Origin: Betaproteobacteria bacterium | GTDB lineage: Bacteria; Pseudomonadota; Gammaproteobacteria; Burkholderiales; Casimicrobiaceae | Reading direction: 5' to 3' | NCBI GenBank assembly: GCA_016720425.1 | Contig: JADKKQ010000012.1 | Coordinates: forward strand, 42,385-106,384 | Length of the DNA stretch: 64,000 nucleotides | The notes under the pieces: model-generated | What the model was told of the DNA's origin: nothing | Seen by the model: the letters and a program-made list of their open reading frames with translations, nothing else | The model's database searches: none | Shown: positions 20,918 to 29,474 of the stretch, piece after piece | Position numbering within the stretch: the stretch's first letter is position 1 | How the letters are laid out: each line of letters begins with the position of its first letter | Position numbers and translations under genes: made by a program

Positions 20918-21381
20918 CCGCGCAGCACGCGGGAGACGGGATGGACGGCAGCGGGCGCTGGTACGACGACGTGCGGGTCGGCGACACGTTCTCGCGCACG
21001 GTGACGATCACCGAAACGCACCTGGTGCTGGGAGCGGGGCTCATCGGCGACTTCAATCCCCACCACGTCGACGACGTCTACGCGCGGCGTTCGCGCTTCG
21101 GCACCCGGATCCTGCACGGGATGATCACCAGCGCGCTGATGGGCGCACCGGTGGGGATGTACTTCCATGGCACGGCGATCGCCTATCTCGAGCACGCCGC
21201 GCGCTTCACCGCGCCGGTGCGCGCCGGCGACACGCTGGCGACGCTGTGGACGGTCACCGACCGGCAGGACAAGCCGCGGCACGCCGGCGGGGTCGTCGTG
21301 CTCCGGGCGGTGTGCACCAACCAGGACGGCGTCGTCGTCGCCGAGGCCGACGGCAAGATCCTCGTCGCCGCCAGGCCCTGA
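20914..21381 (+). CDS. MaoC-family (R)-hydratase/dehydratase
   Basis: Single hot-dog-fold hydratase of 155 residues. The hydratase motif is complete: GLIGDFNPHHVDDVYARRSRFGTRILHGM, with the catalytic Asp and His in the expected D-x-N-x2-H arrangement. Family members add water to trans-2-enoyl-CoA or related acyl-CoA. Translation probably starts at the GTG overlapping the CinA-like gene; an in-frame ATG at 20941 is the alternative. Confidence 0.87.
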   Translation: MTAQHAGDGMDGSGRWYDDVRVGDTFSRTVTITETHLVLGAGLIGDFNPHHVDDVYARRSRFGTRILHGMITSALMGAPVGMYFHGTAIAYLEHAARFTAPVRAGDTLATLWTVTDRQDKPRHAGGVVVLRAVCTNQDGVVVAEADGKILVAARP

Positions 21382-21407
21382 TTCTCCCGGTGCCCCGCGA
21401 TGCTGCG

Positions 21408-22427
21408 TTACGCGGCGGCCGTGGCCCGCGCGCACTCGGCCACGAGCGCCGGGCCGCGGTAGACGAGGCCGGTGTAGAGCTGGACCAGCGTCGCGCCGGC
21501 GTCGATCTTTTCCCGCGCGTCGGCGCCGCTGAGTATCCCGCCCACGGCGATGATCGGCAGGGCGCCGTCGAGCGCCCGTGCCAGCGTGCGCACGACCTCG
21601 GTCGCCTTGTCGCGCAGCGGCCGGCCGGACAGCCCGCCCGTCTCGTCCGCGTGCTTCACGCCCCGGACGGCGTCGCGCGCCAGCGTCGTGTTGGTGGCGA
21701 TGACGCCGTCGATGCGGTGACGGACCAGCAGCCTGGCGATGCCCTCGATCGCCGTCGGTTCGAGGTCCGGCGCGATCTTGACGGCGATCGGCGTGTACTT
21801 GCCGTGCCGGTCGGACTGCAACTGCTGCTCGTTCTTGAGCGCGGCCAGCAGTGCGTCGAGCGCGTCCTCACCCTGCAGGTCGCGCAGTCCCTTGGTGTTC
21901 GGCGACGAGACGTTCACCGCCACGTACGAGGCACGGTGGTAGACGGCGGCGAGGCAGTGCCGGTAGTCGTCGACCGCGCGCTCGTTGGGCGTGTCGAAGT
22001 TCTTGCCGATGTTGAGCCCGAGAATGCCGGTCCAGCGCGCGCGGGCGGCGTTGGCGAGGAAACGCTCGATGCCGGCGTTGTTGAAACCCATCCGGTTGAT
22101 GAGCGCCTCGGCGGCGACCAGCCGGAAGATCCGCGGCCGTGGATTGCCCGGCTGCGGCCGCGGCGTGACCGTGCCGCACTCGATGTGGCCGAAGCCGAAG
22201 GCCGCCAGACCGTCGATGTGCTCGGCATTCTTGTCGAGTCCGGCGGCGACGCCGATCCGGTTCGGAAACGTCAGCCCCATCGCCGTCACCGGCGACGGCG
22301 CAACCCGCGGCAGCAACCATCCGGCGACACCCAGCCGCGCCGCGAGGTCGAGGCTGCCGAATGCGAGCTCGTGCGCACTTTCGGGTTCGAGGGCGAAGAG
22401 GGCCGGGCGGAAGGCCTGATAGAGCAT
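21408..22427 (-). CDS. pyrD: Dihydroorotate dehydrogenase (quinone), class 2
   Basis: Membrane-associated flavoenzyme that oxidises dihydroorotate to orotate with quinone, the fourth step of pyrimidine synthesis. Class 2 markers are present in 339 residues: an N-terminal amphipathic extension (FRPALFALEPESAHELAF), FPNRIGVAAGLDKN, GTVTPRPQPGNPRPRIFRL, the active-site serine in VNVSSPNTKGLRDLQ, and IIAVGGILSG for FMN phosphate. The start at 22427 (MLYQAFRP) matches the family. It is divergent from mltB. Confidence 0.95.
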   Translation of the reverse strand: MLYQAFRPALFALEPESAHELAFGSLDLAARLGVAGWLLPRVAPSPVTAMGLTFPNRIGVAAGLDKNAEHIDGLAAFGFGHIECGTVTPRPQPGNPRPRIFRLVAAEALINRMGFNNAGIERFLANAARARWTGILGLNIGKNFDTPNERAVDDYRHCLAAVYHRASYVAVNVSSPNTKGLRDLQGEDALDALLAALKNEQQLQSDRHGKYTPIAVKIAPDLEPTAIEGIARLLVRHRIDGVIATNTTLARDAVRGVKHADETGGLSGRPLRDKATEVVRTLARALDGALPIIAVGGILSGADAREKIDAGATLVQLYTGLVYRGPALVAECARATAAA

Positions 22428-22549
22428 CGGAAACGGCGCTGCGACAGGGGCGAACCGGGCCGCACGGCGTCGGCGGGGGCGAGACGCCAATGATAACATT
22501 CCCGCCATTGCCACTGCCTCGCGCGGCCGCGCCGCGCGCACCGCGCACC

Positions 22550-23581
22550 ATGTCGCATCGCCGTCTGGCCTGGGGTCTCGCGCTGCTGCTGTTGTCGACG
22601 GGCCCGGCCGCCGGCCGCGACCCGGCGCCGCCGGCCTATGCGCAGCGTGCCGACGTCCGTGCGTTCGTCGACGAGATGGTTGAGCAGCACGGATTCGACC
22701 GTGCCGGGCTGCGTCGCGTGCTCGCGCAGGCCAGGTTCCAGCCGCAGGTCGTCGCCGCGATGCAGCGGCCGGTGCTCGCTCCGCCGAAGTGGTACGAGTA
22801 CGCCCCGCAGTTCCTCAACGGCCCGCGCATCGACGCCGGCGTCGCATTCTGGAATGCCCATGCCGCGACGCTGGCGCGCGCCGAGGCGACGTTCGGCGTT
22901 CCGCCCGAGGTGATCGTCGCGATCCTCGGCGTGGAGACGTTCTACGGCCGCAACACCGGGCGCTATCGGGTCCTCGATGCGCTGGCCACGCTCGCGTTCG
23001 ACTATCCGCGCCGGGCGCCGTTCTTCCGCGGCGAGCTGCGGCATTTCCTGCTGCTCGCGCGCGAGCTGTCGCTGTCGCCGCTCGCGCCTCGCGGTTCGTT
23101 TGCCGGTGCGATGGGCATTCCCCAGTTCATGCCGGGCAGCTATCGCAGCTACGCGGTCGACTTCGACGCCGATGGGCGCAGCGACCTGTGGTCGAGTACC
23201 GACGACGTCATCGGCAGCGTCGCGAGCTATCTGGCGCGCCACGACTGGCAGCGCGGCCAGCCGGTGCTGCTGCCGGCGACCATCGCCGCGGCGGACAGCG
23301 AAGCCGTGCTGCGGCGGCTCGACGGTGGCCTGAGCGAGCGCCGCTCGGCCGCCGCCTGGGCGAACGACGGGGTCCGCGCGGCCGACCCGCCGGCCGACCT
23401 CGCCGCCGACCCGGTGGGACTGCTGCTGCTGGAAGAAAGCTCCCCCGCCGGCGAGACCGCGCGCTACGCGATCGCCTGCCACAATTTCTACGTGCTCACC
23501 CGCTACAACCGCAGTCGCCTCTATGCCGCGGCGGTGTGGGAGCTCGCCGTGGCACTGAAGGCCGCGCGCGGCTCGGGCTGA
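22550..23581 (+). CDS. mltB: Lytic murein transglycosylase B
   Basis: Cuts the glycan strand of peptidoglycan with formation of a 1,6-anhydro end. The 343-residue precursor has a Sec signal peptide (SHRRLAWGLALLLLSTGPAAG) without a lipobox cysteine, so it looks periplasmic rather than a lipoprotein. The catalytic Glu is in ILGVETFYGRNTGRYRVLDAL, and the MltB/SLT70-3 signatures GSFAGAMGIPQFMPGSYR and DLWSSTDDVIGSVASYL follow. The ATG at 22550 starts the signal peptide; an in-frame ATG at 22490 would add 20 residues. Confidence 0.92.
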   Translation: MSHRRLAWGLALLLLSTGPAAGRDPAPPAYAQRADVRAFVDEMVEQHGFDRAGLRRVLAQARFQPQVVAAMQRPVLAPPKWYEYAPQFLNGPRIDAGVAFWNAHAATLARAEATFGVPPEVIVAILGVETFYGRNTGRYRVLDALATLAFDYPRRAPFFRGELRHFLLLARELSLSPLAPRGSFAGAMGIPQFMPGSYRSYAVDFDADGRSDLWSSTDDVIGSVASYLARHDWQRGQPVLLPATIAAADSEAVLRRLDGGLSERRSAAAWANDGVRAADPPADLAADPVGLLLLEESSPAGETARYAIACHNFYVLTRYNRSRLYAAAVWELAVALKAARGSG

Positions 23582-23604
23582 CTGCCGCCGCTCGCGTCCG
23601 GCTG

Positions 23605-25320
23605 CTAGGTCGCGGCGGCGTCGGCCGCGCGCACCCGGGCGACGAGGCCCCGCGTCGACGCATCGGTGGCGGCAGGCAGCGGCGAGCCGTCGGTCAGCGC
23701 GGCGATGATCGGCGCGGCCAGCGTCTTCCCGAGCTCCACGCCGTACTGATCGAAGCAGTTGATGCCCGAGAGCACGGCCTCGACGAACGTCCGGTGCTCG
23801 TAGAGCGCGAGCAGCTGTCCCAGGCGCCGGGCGTCCAGCTGCGGCAGCAGGATCATCGTCGACGCGCGGTCGCCCGGACAGACGCGGGCGGCGATCGCCG
23901 CCTCCAGCGCCTCGGCCGACAGTCCCTTGCCGGCGAGCTCGCCCCGGATCGTGCCGGGGTCGCGACCGCCGAGCAGCGCCTGCGCCTGCGCGAGGGCGTT
24001 CGCCACCAGCAGCGTCTGCTGCGTTCCGGCAGGGTGCGCGGCCCGCAGCGGCAGAATGAACTCCACCGGCGCCTCGCGCAGCCCCTGGTGCAGCCACTGG
24101 AAGAACGCGTGCTGGCCGTCGGTGCCGGTCATCCCCCACAGGGCGGCGCAGGACGGCAGCGTCAGCGGCGTGCCGTCGCGCTGCACCCGCTTGCCGTTGC
24201 TCTCCAGCACGAGCTGCTGCAGGAACGCGGGCAGCAGTCCCAGCGCGTGCGCGTAGGGGACGACGACCCGCTCGGCGTGTCCCAGCAGGCGCGCGTTCCA
24301 CCAGCCGACGAGCCCGAGCAGGACCGGCAGGTTGCTCTCCAGCGGCGTGGTGCGGAAGTGCCGGTCGACGCTCGCCGCACCCGCCAGCAGTTCGGCGAAG
24401 CGCGCCGGACCCAGGCGGATCGCGATCGGCAGTCCGACTGCCGACCACAGCGAATAGCGGCCGCCGACCCAGTCCCACATCGGCAGGACGTCGTCGGCGG
24501 CGATGCCGAACGACTCCGCCGCCGCCACGTTGCTCGAGACGCCGACGAAATGCGTTCCCGCGGCAGCCCCCGCAGGGAGCCCGGCCTGCAGCCAGCGGCG
24601 TGCCGCCGCGGCGTTGGCGAGCGTTTCCTGCGTCGTGAACGTCTTCGAGACGACGACGAACAGCGTCGTTTCCGGGTCGAGGCCGTGCAGGGCGCGGGTC
24701 AGGTGCTCCGGGTCGACGTTGGAGACGAAGCGCACGCCGGGCGGGTGCTCGCCGGCCGGGAGAATGGCACCCAGCGCGTCGCAGACCAGCCGCGGGCCGA
24801 GGTCGGAGCCGCCGATGCCGATGTGCACCACGTCGCGGATCGGCCGCCCGGTGGCGCCCGTGCGCCGCCCGTCGCGCAGTGCGCCGGCGAGCGCGGTGAT
24901 GCGCGCCTGTGCGGCGCGGATCGCCGGCAGCACGTCGCGGCCATCGACGTGGACCGGCGTGTCGTCCTGCTGGCGCAGCGCCATGTGCAGCGCCGGTCGC
25001 CCCTCGGACTGGTTGACCTTCTCGCCGGCAAAGAGCGCGGCAATCCAGGCCGACAGATTGGCGGCCTCGGCTTCGCGCAGCAGCGCAGCGATGACGTCGC
25101 GGGTCACCCGTTCCTTGGAGAAATCGACCAGCCAGCCATCCCAGTCGAAGGACAGCCGGGAGAATCGCTGCGGGTCGGCGGCGAACAGGCCGAGCAGCGG
25201 CGTCGAGCGCAGGGAGTTGCGCAATGCTTCCAGCGAGGGGGGGATTCCTGGAGGGTGGCCATTTCGGTGCGTTCCGTAGAAGTCGACCCGCACGCGGAGC
25301 GGGCGGATGCAGTGCAGCAT
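23605..25320 (-). CDS. pgi: Glucose-6-phosphate isomerase
   Basis: Interconverts glucose-6-phosphate and fructose-6-phosphate. About 571 residues (E. coli 549). Sugar-phosphate contacts and both PROSITE-type signatures are visible: IGIGGSDLGPRLVCDAL, VVSKTFTTQETLANA, the catalytic-region QQLVLESNGKRV and INCFDQYGVELGK near the C-terminus. The start is not certain: ATG at 25320 gives about 35 residues before the conserved PPSLEALRNSLR, and a GTG inside that stretch is also possible. It diverges from ppc with about 110 bp between the starts. Confidence 0.93.
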   Translation of the reverse strand: MLHCIRPLRVRVDFYGTHRNGHPPGIPPSLEALRNSLRSTPLLGLFAADPQRFSRLSFDWDGWLVDFSKERVTRDVIAALLREAEAANLSAWIAALFAGEKVNQSEGRPALHMALRQQDDTPVHVDGRDVLPAIRAAQARITALAGALRDGRRTGATGRPIRDVVHIGIGGSDLGPRLVCDALGAILPAGEHPPGVRFVSNVDPEHLTRALHGLDPETTLFVVVSKTFTTQETLANAAAARRWLQAGLPAGAAAGTHFVGVSSNVAAAESFGIAADDVLPMWDWVGGRYSLWSAVGLPIAIRLGPARFAELLAGAASVDRHFRTTPLESNLPVLLGLVGWWNARLLGHAERVVVPYAHALGLLPAFLQQLVLESNGKRVQRDGTPLTLPSCAALWGMTGTDGQHAFFQWLHQGLREAPVEFILPLRAAHPAGTQQTLLVANALAQAQALLGGRDPGTIRGELAGKGLSAEALEAAIAARVCPGDRASTMILLPQLDARRLGQLLALYEHRTFVEAVLSGINCFDQYGVELGKTLAAPIIAALTDGSPLPAATDASTRGLVARVRAADAAAT

Positions 25321-25326
25321 AATCGA

Positions 25327-25355
25327 TTGGGACGGCGGCGCAAAGTCGCTACAAT
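25327..25355 (+). promoter_or_regulatory. Predicted sigma-70 promoter for ppc
   Basis: TTGGGA (25327-25332) and TACAAT (25350-25355) are separated by 17 bp, a good -35/-10 pair placed 75 bp before the ppc ATG. Prediction from sequence only. Confidence 0.5.
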
Positions 25356-25429
25356 CGCGACAATTGCTGCGCCGCGACACGGCCGCCTCTTCCCTCCACC
25401 GGCACCATTTCGACCCCGGTCCTTCCGCC

Positions 25430-28201
25430 ATGAGCCACCCCCCGGGCGACGCGCCCGACAAAGACCTTCCGCTGCGCGACGACACGCGGCTGCTCGGCCG
25501 ACTGCTGGGAGAGGTCCTGCGCGAGCAGACGGGTGACGCCGTCTACGCCCGGATCGAGGCGATCCGGCAGACCGCCATCCGCTTCCGGCGTGCCGGGCAG
25601 GACCAGGCGAGCGCGGTCAAGGCCGAACTCGACGCGCTGATGAACGGCCTGCCGATCGCCGAGACGCTGCACGTGGTCCGGGCCTTCAGCTATTTCTCGC
25701 ACCTTGCCAACATCGCCGAGGACGTCCACCAGAATCGCCGCCGCCGCGCGCACGCGCTGGCGGGCTCGCCGCCGCAGCGCGGCAGCCTCGCCGACGCGCT
25801 CGAGCGCGTCGCCGCGCACGGCACGCGGGGCGACGCGCTGGAGCAGTGGTTTCGCGAGGCGGTGATCGCGCCGGTGCTGACCGCGCACCCCACCGAGGTG
25901 CAGCGCAAGAGCATCCTCGACTGCGAACGCGAAATCGCCCGCCTGCTGCAATGGCGCGACCGGGTCCAGTTCACCCGCGACGAGGCGCGGCAATTCGACG
26001 CCGACCTGCAGCGCCAGGTGCTGGCGCTGTGGCAGACGGCGATGATCCGGCTCGAAAAGCTGAAGGTCAGCGACGAGGTCGAGAACGGCCTCGCCTACTA
26101 CCGGTACACGTTTCTCGAGGAAGTGCCGCGGATCTACCTGGCGCTGGAGGCGCACGCGCGCCAGCGTTTCGCCCTGCCGGCATTTTCGCCCCCGGCGTTC
26201 CTGCGCCTCGGCTCCTGGATCGGCGGCGACCGCGACGGCAATCCCTTCGTGGTCGCGGAGACGCTCGACTACGCGATCCGGGCCCAGGCGGCGGTCGCCT
26301 TTGCACACTATCTCGACCAGGTGCACGCACTCGGCGGCGAGCTGTCGCTGTCGACCCGGCTGGTCGAGCCCACGCCCGAGTTGCTGGGCCTCGCGGCGGC
26401 GGCGCACGACGCCAACCCGCATCGCTCCGACGAGCCCTATCGGCAGGCGCTGATCGGCGTCTATGCCCGCCTCGCGGCGACGGCGCGACAGCTGTCCGGT
26501 TACGCCCCGGCCCGCGCAGCGCACGTCGAACTCGCGGCCTACCCGAGCCCGCGCGAGCTGCTGGCCGATCTCGCGACCATCCGCGACTCGCTGGCCGCCC
26601 ACGGTGCGCAGCCGCTCGCCGAGCGCCGCCTGCGGCCGTTGATCCGGGCGGTCCAGGTGTTCGGATTCCACCTGGCGGAGATCGACCTGCGGCAGAACGC
26701 CGACGTGCACGAGGCCGTGGTCGCCGAGCTGCTCGCCGCCGCCGGCGTGACCGGCGGCTACGCGCAGCTGTCCGAAGGCGAGCGCGTCGAAGTGCTGGCC
26801 CGCGAACTCGGCAGCCCGCGGCTGCTGCACTCGCCGCACCTCGACTATTCGGCGCGGGTGACCTCGGAGCTCGCGATTCTCGCCGCCGCGGCGGCGATTC
26901 ATCGCCGCTACGGTGCGGATGCGCTGCCCAACTACGTGATCTCGAAGTGCCAGTCGGTGAGCGACCTGCTCGAAGTCGGCGTGCTGCTGAAGGAGGTGGG
27001 CCTGCTGCGGGGCGATGCGCTCGCGCTCAACATCGTGCCGCTGTTCGAGACCATCGACGACCTCGCGCACTGCGGCGACATCATGCGTGCGGCGTTCGAG
27101 CTGCCGCGCTATCGCGCCTGGCTCGACGGGCGCGGTGCGTGGCAGGAGGTCATGCTGGGCTACTCGGACAGCAACAAGGACGGCGGCTACGTCACCGCCA
27201 ACTGGGCGCTCTACCGCGCCGAGCGGGTGCTGGTCGACGTCTTCCGCGAGCACGGCATCCGGCTGCGCCTGTTTCACGGCCGCGGCGGGACCGTCGGTCG
27301 CGGCGGCGGGCCGAGCTACGAGGCCATCCTGGCCCAGCCCGCGGGCAGCGTTCGCGGCGGGCTGCGGGTCACCGAGCAGGGGGAGATCATCGCCAGCAAG
27401 TACTCCGATCCCGAGCTCGGTCGGCGCAATCTGGAAACGCTGGTCGCCGCGGCGCTCGAGGGCAGCATGCTCGACAACGAGCGGCTGGGCCAACGTGCCG
27501 GTGCCTATTTCGCGGCGATGGAGGAGATCTCGGTCCACGCCTGCAGCGCGTATCGCGCGCTGGTCTACGAGACGCCGGGTTTCGTCGATTATTTCCGGGC
27601 GACGACGCCGATCGCCGAGATCGCGGGCCTCAACATCGGCAGCCGGCCGGCGTCGCGGACCGCGTCGACGCGGATCGAGGATCTGCGCGCGATCCCCTGG
27701 GTGTTCAGCTGGGGTCAGTGCCGGCTGATGCTGCCGGGCTGGTACGGCTTCGGCTCGGCGGTCGAGGCCTGGCTCGCCGCGCAGGCGGACGGGCGCGGGC
27801 TGCGGCTGCTCGCCGAGATGCACGATCGCTGGCCGTTCTTCCGCAGCGTGCTGTCCAACATGGCGATGGTGCTGGCGAAGACCGACCTCGCCATCGGCTC
27901 GCGCTACGCCGAGCTGTGCCCGGACGAGGGCACGCGGCAGGCGATCTTCGGCCGCATCGCCGCCGAGCACGAGACGACGGTGCGACAGGTGCTCGCGATC
28001 ACCGGGCACAAGGGCTTGCTGGACGACAACCCGATCCTCGCGCGGAGCATACGCAACCGCTTTCCCTACCTCGATCCGCTCAATCACCTGCAGGTCGAAC
28101 TGCTGCACCGTTACCGCAGCGGGCAGACCGACGTGCGCACGCAGCGCGCGATCCACCTCACGATCAACGGCCTGGCGGCGGGGCTGCGCAACAGCGGCTG
28201 A
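25430..28201 (+). CDS. ppc: Phosphoenolpyruvate carboxylase
   Basis: Carboxylates PEP to oxaloacetate to refill the TCA cycle. The 923-residue length is slightly longer than E. coli (883). Both active-site signatures are intact: the histidine in VLTAHPTEVQRKSIL and the lysine in GYSDSNKDGGYVTANWALY. The PEP loop FHGRGGTVGRGGGP and the tetramer/aspartate-site region GSRPASRTAS are also present. It ends in RNSG, matching the conserved xNTG C-terminus. The start MSHPPGD follows a promoter-like pair. Confidence 0.95.
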   Translation: MSHPPGDAPDKDLPLRDDTRLLGRLLGEVLREQTGDAVYARIEAIRQTAIRFRRAGQDQASAVKAELDALMNGLPIAETLHVVRAFSYFSHLANIAEDVHQNRRRRAHALAGSPPQRGSLADALERVAAHGTRGDALEQWFREAVIAPVLTAHPTEVQRKSILDCEREIARLLQWRDRVQFTRDEARQFDADLQRQVLALWQTAMIRLEKLKVSDEVENGLAYYRYTFLEEVPRIYLALEAHARQRFALPAFSPPAFLRLGSWIGGDRDGNPFVVAETLDYAIRAQAAVAFAHYLDQVHALGGELSLSTRLVEPTPELLGLAAAAHDANPHRSDEPYRQALIGVYARLAATARQLSGYAPARAAHVELAAYPSPRELLADLATIRDSLAAHGAQPLAERRLRPLIRAVQVFGFHLAEIDLRQNADVHEAVVAELLAAAGVTGGYAQLSEGERVEVLARELGSPRLLHSPHLDYSARVTSELAILAAAAAIHRRYGADALPNYVISKCQSVSDLLEVGVLLKEVGLLRGDALALNIVPLFETIDDLAHCGDIMRAAFELPRYRAWLDGRGAWQEVMLGYSDSNKDGGYVTANWALYRAERVLVDVFREHGIRLRLFHGRGGTVGRGGGPSYEAILAQPAGSVRGGLRVTEQGEIIASKYSDPELGRRNLETLVAAALEGSMLDNERLGQRAGAYFAAMEEISVHACSAYRALVYETPGFVDYFRATTPIAEIAGLNIGSRPASRTASTRIEDLRAIPWVFSWGQCRLMLPGWYGFGSAVEAWLAAQADGRGLRLLAEMHDRWPFFRSVLSNMAMVLAKTDLAIGSRYAELCPDEGTRQAIFGRIAAEHETTVRQVLAITGHKGLLDDNPILARSIRNRFPYLDPLNHLQVELLHRYRSGQTDVRTQRAIHLTINGLAAGLRNSG

Positions 28202-28280
28202 CCGGCATCCGCCGGCCCCGGGGCGCCTGGGCCCGCAGGCGGCACCGGCCGGGCGACGGGGCAAGGGGTGCTTCTACGCA

Positions 28281-28305
28281 AATACGAATCACTCGCATTC
28301 GTATT
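28281..28305. promoter_or_regulatory. Fur-box-like palindrome
   Basis: Perfect 9-bp inverted repeat AATACGAAT / ATTCGTATT with a 7-bp spacer. The core GAATCACTCGCATT differs at only two positions from the classic Fur core GAATCATTCTCATT. It overlaps the -35 region of the promoter for the iron-binding-protein gene, the expected position for iron-dependent repression. Confidence 0.7.
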
Positions 28306-28332
28306 GACATCGAGTGCGACGGGCGGCAGAAT
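28304..28332 (+). promoter_or_regulatory. Predicted promoter of the iron-binding-protein gene
   Basis: A perfect TTGACA (28304-28309) and CAGAAT (28327-28332) with 17 bp between. The -35 overlaps the right arm of the Fur-like palindrome. The ATG lies 35 bp downstream of the -10. Confidence 0.6.
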
Positions 28333-28366
28333 GGCGTCGTCAATCCCGACCATCCCTAGACCCGCC

Positions 28367-29425
28367 ATGCTCAAGACCACCGTTCGCCGCCGCGGAGCCG
28401 CGGCTTCCATGCTCTTTGCTGCGCTCGCTCTGCTGGCGGGCGGCAACCAGGAGGCCCAGGCCGCCGAGGAGCCCGTCCTCAACCTGTACTCGGCGCGCCA
28501 CTACCAGACCGACGAAGCGTTGTACGCCAATTTCACCAAGGCGACCGGCATCCGGATCAACCGCATCGAGGCCGGCGACGACCAGCTGCTCGAACGCCTG
28601 AAGAGCGAAGCGGCGATGAGCCCCGCCGACGTGCTGCTGATCGTCGACGCGGCACGGCTGTGGACGGCGCAGCAGCAGGGCCTGTTCGCGCCGACGAAAT
28701 CCCCGGCGCTGGAAGCCCGGATCCCCGCGTCGTTGCGCGATCCCGGCGGGCACTGGTACGGGTTTTCGAGCCGCGCGCGGGTGATCGTCTACAACAAGGC
28801 GACGGTGAACCCCGCCGACGTGCCAACCTACGAGTCGCTGGCCGACCCGAAGAACAGGGGGCGCGTCTGCACGCGATCGGGCGGGCATCCCTACAACCTG
28901 TCGCTGGTCGCCGCGCAGATCGAGCACGGCGGCGAGGCGAAGACCGAGACGTGGGCACGCGGCGTCGTCGCCAACATGGCGCGCTCCCCGCGCGGCGGCG
29001 ACACCGACCAGATCAAGGCGGTCGCCGCCGGCGAATGCGGCGTGGCGCTGACCAACACCTACTACTACGTGCGCCTGATGCGCTCGGCCAAGGCCGACGA
29101 GCGCGAGTGGGTCTCCAAGGTCGGGCTGGTCTGGCCGGACCAGGGCGCTTTCGGCACGCATCTCAACATCGCCGGTGCCGGGGTGTTGAAGCACGCGCCG
29201 CATCCCGAGAACGCGCGCCGCTTCCTCGAATACCTTGCCAGCGACGAGGCACAGGCGTATTTCGCCAACGGCAACAACGAGTGGCCGGCGGTGAAGGGTG
29301 CGGCGGCGAAGAACGCGGAACTGGAGTCGCTGGGCAGCTTCAAGGCTGACCCGCTGTCGATCGCCGTGCTGGGGCGCAACACGCCGGCGGCGCAGAGGCT
29401 GCTCGACCGCGCCGGCTGGAAGTAG
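28367..29425 (+). CDS. Fe(3+) ABC transporter substrate-binding protein (FbpA/FutA type)
   Basis: Periplasmic ferric-ion binding protein, 352 residues. A signal peptide (MLKTTVRRR then SMLFAALALLAGG...AQA) is followed by LNLYSARHYQTDEALYANFTKATG, the typical FbpA/FutA start. The paired tyrosines that bind iron in this family are seen in LTNTYYYVRLMRSAK. Late blocks GAFGTHLNIAGAGVLKHAPHPENARRFLEYL and NNEWPAVKG are also family-typical. The Fur-like palindrome directly upstream supports iron-repressed expression. The permease gene is convergent just downstream. Confidence 0.9.
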   Translation: MLKTTVRRRGAAASMLFAALALLAGGNQEAQAAEEPVLNLYSARHYQTDEALYANFTKATGIRINRIEAGDDQLLERLKSEAAMSPADVLLIVDAARLWTAQQQGLFAPTKSPALEARIPASLRDPGGHWYGFSSRARVIVYNKATVNPADVPTYESLADPKNRGRVCTRSGGHPYNLSLVAAQIEHGGEAKTETWARGVVANMARSPRGGDTDQIKAVAAGECGVALTNTYYYVRLMRSAKADEREWVSKVGLVWPDQGAFGTHLNIAGAGVLKHAPHPENARRFLEYLASDEAQAYFANGNNEWPAVKGAAAKNAELESLGSFKADPLSIAVLGRNTPAAQRLLDRAGWK

Positions 29426-29474
29426 CCCCGACGCGGTGGTCTTCGCCGGTCGGGTCGCCCGCCCCCCCCCCGGG

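Noticed and set aside
29462..29471. Run of 10 C between the iron-binding-protein and permease genes
   Set aside because: It is intergenic and not followed or preceded by a hairpin; ordinary for this base composition.
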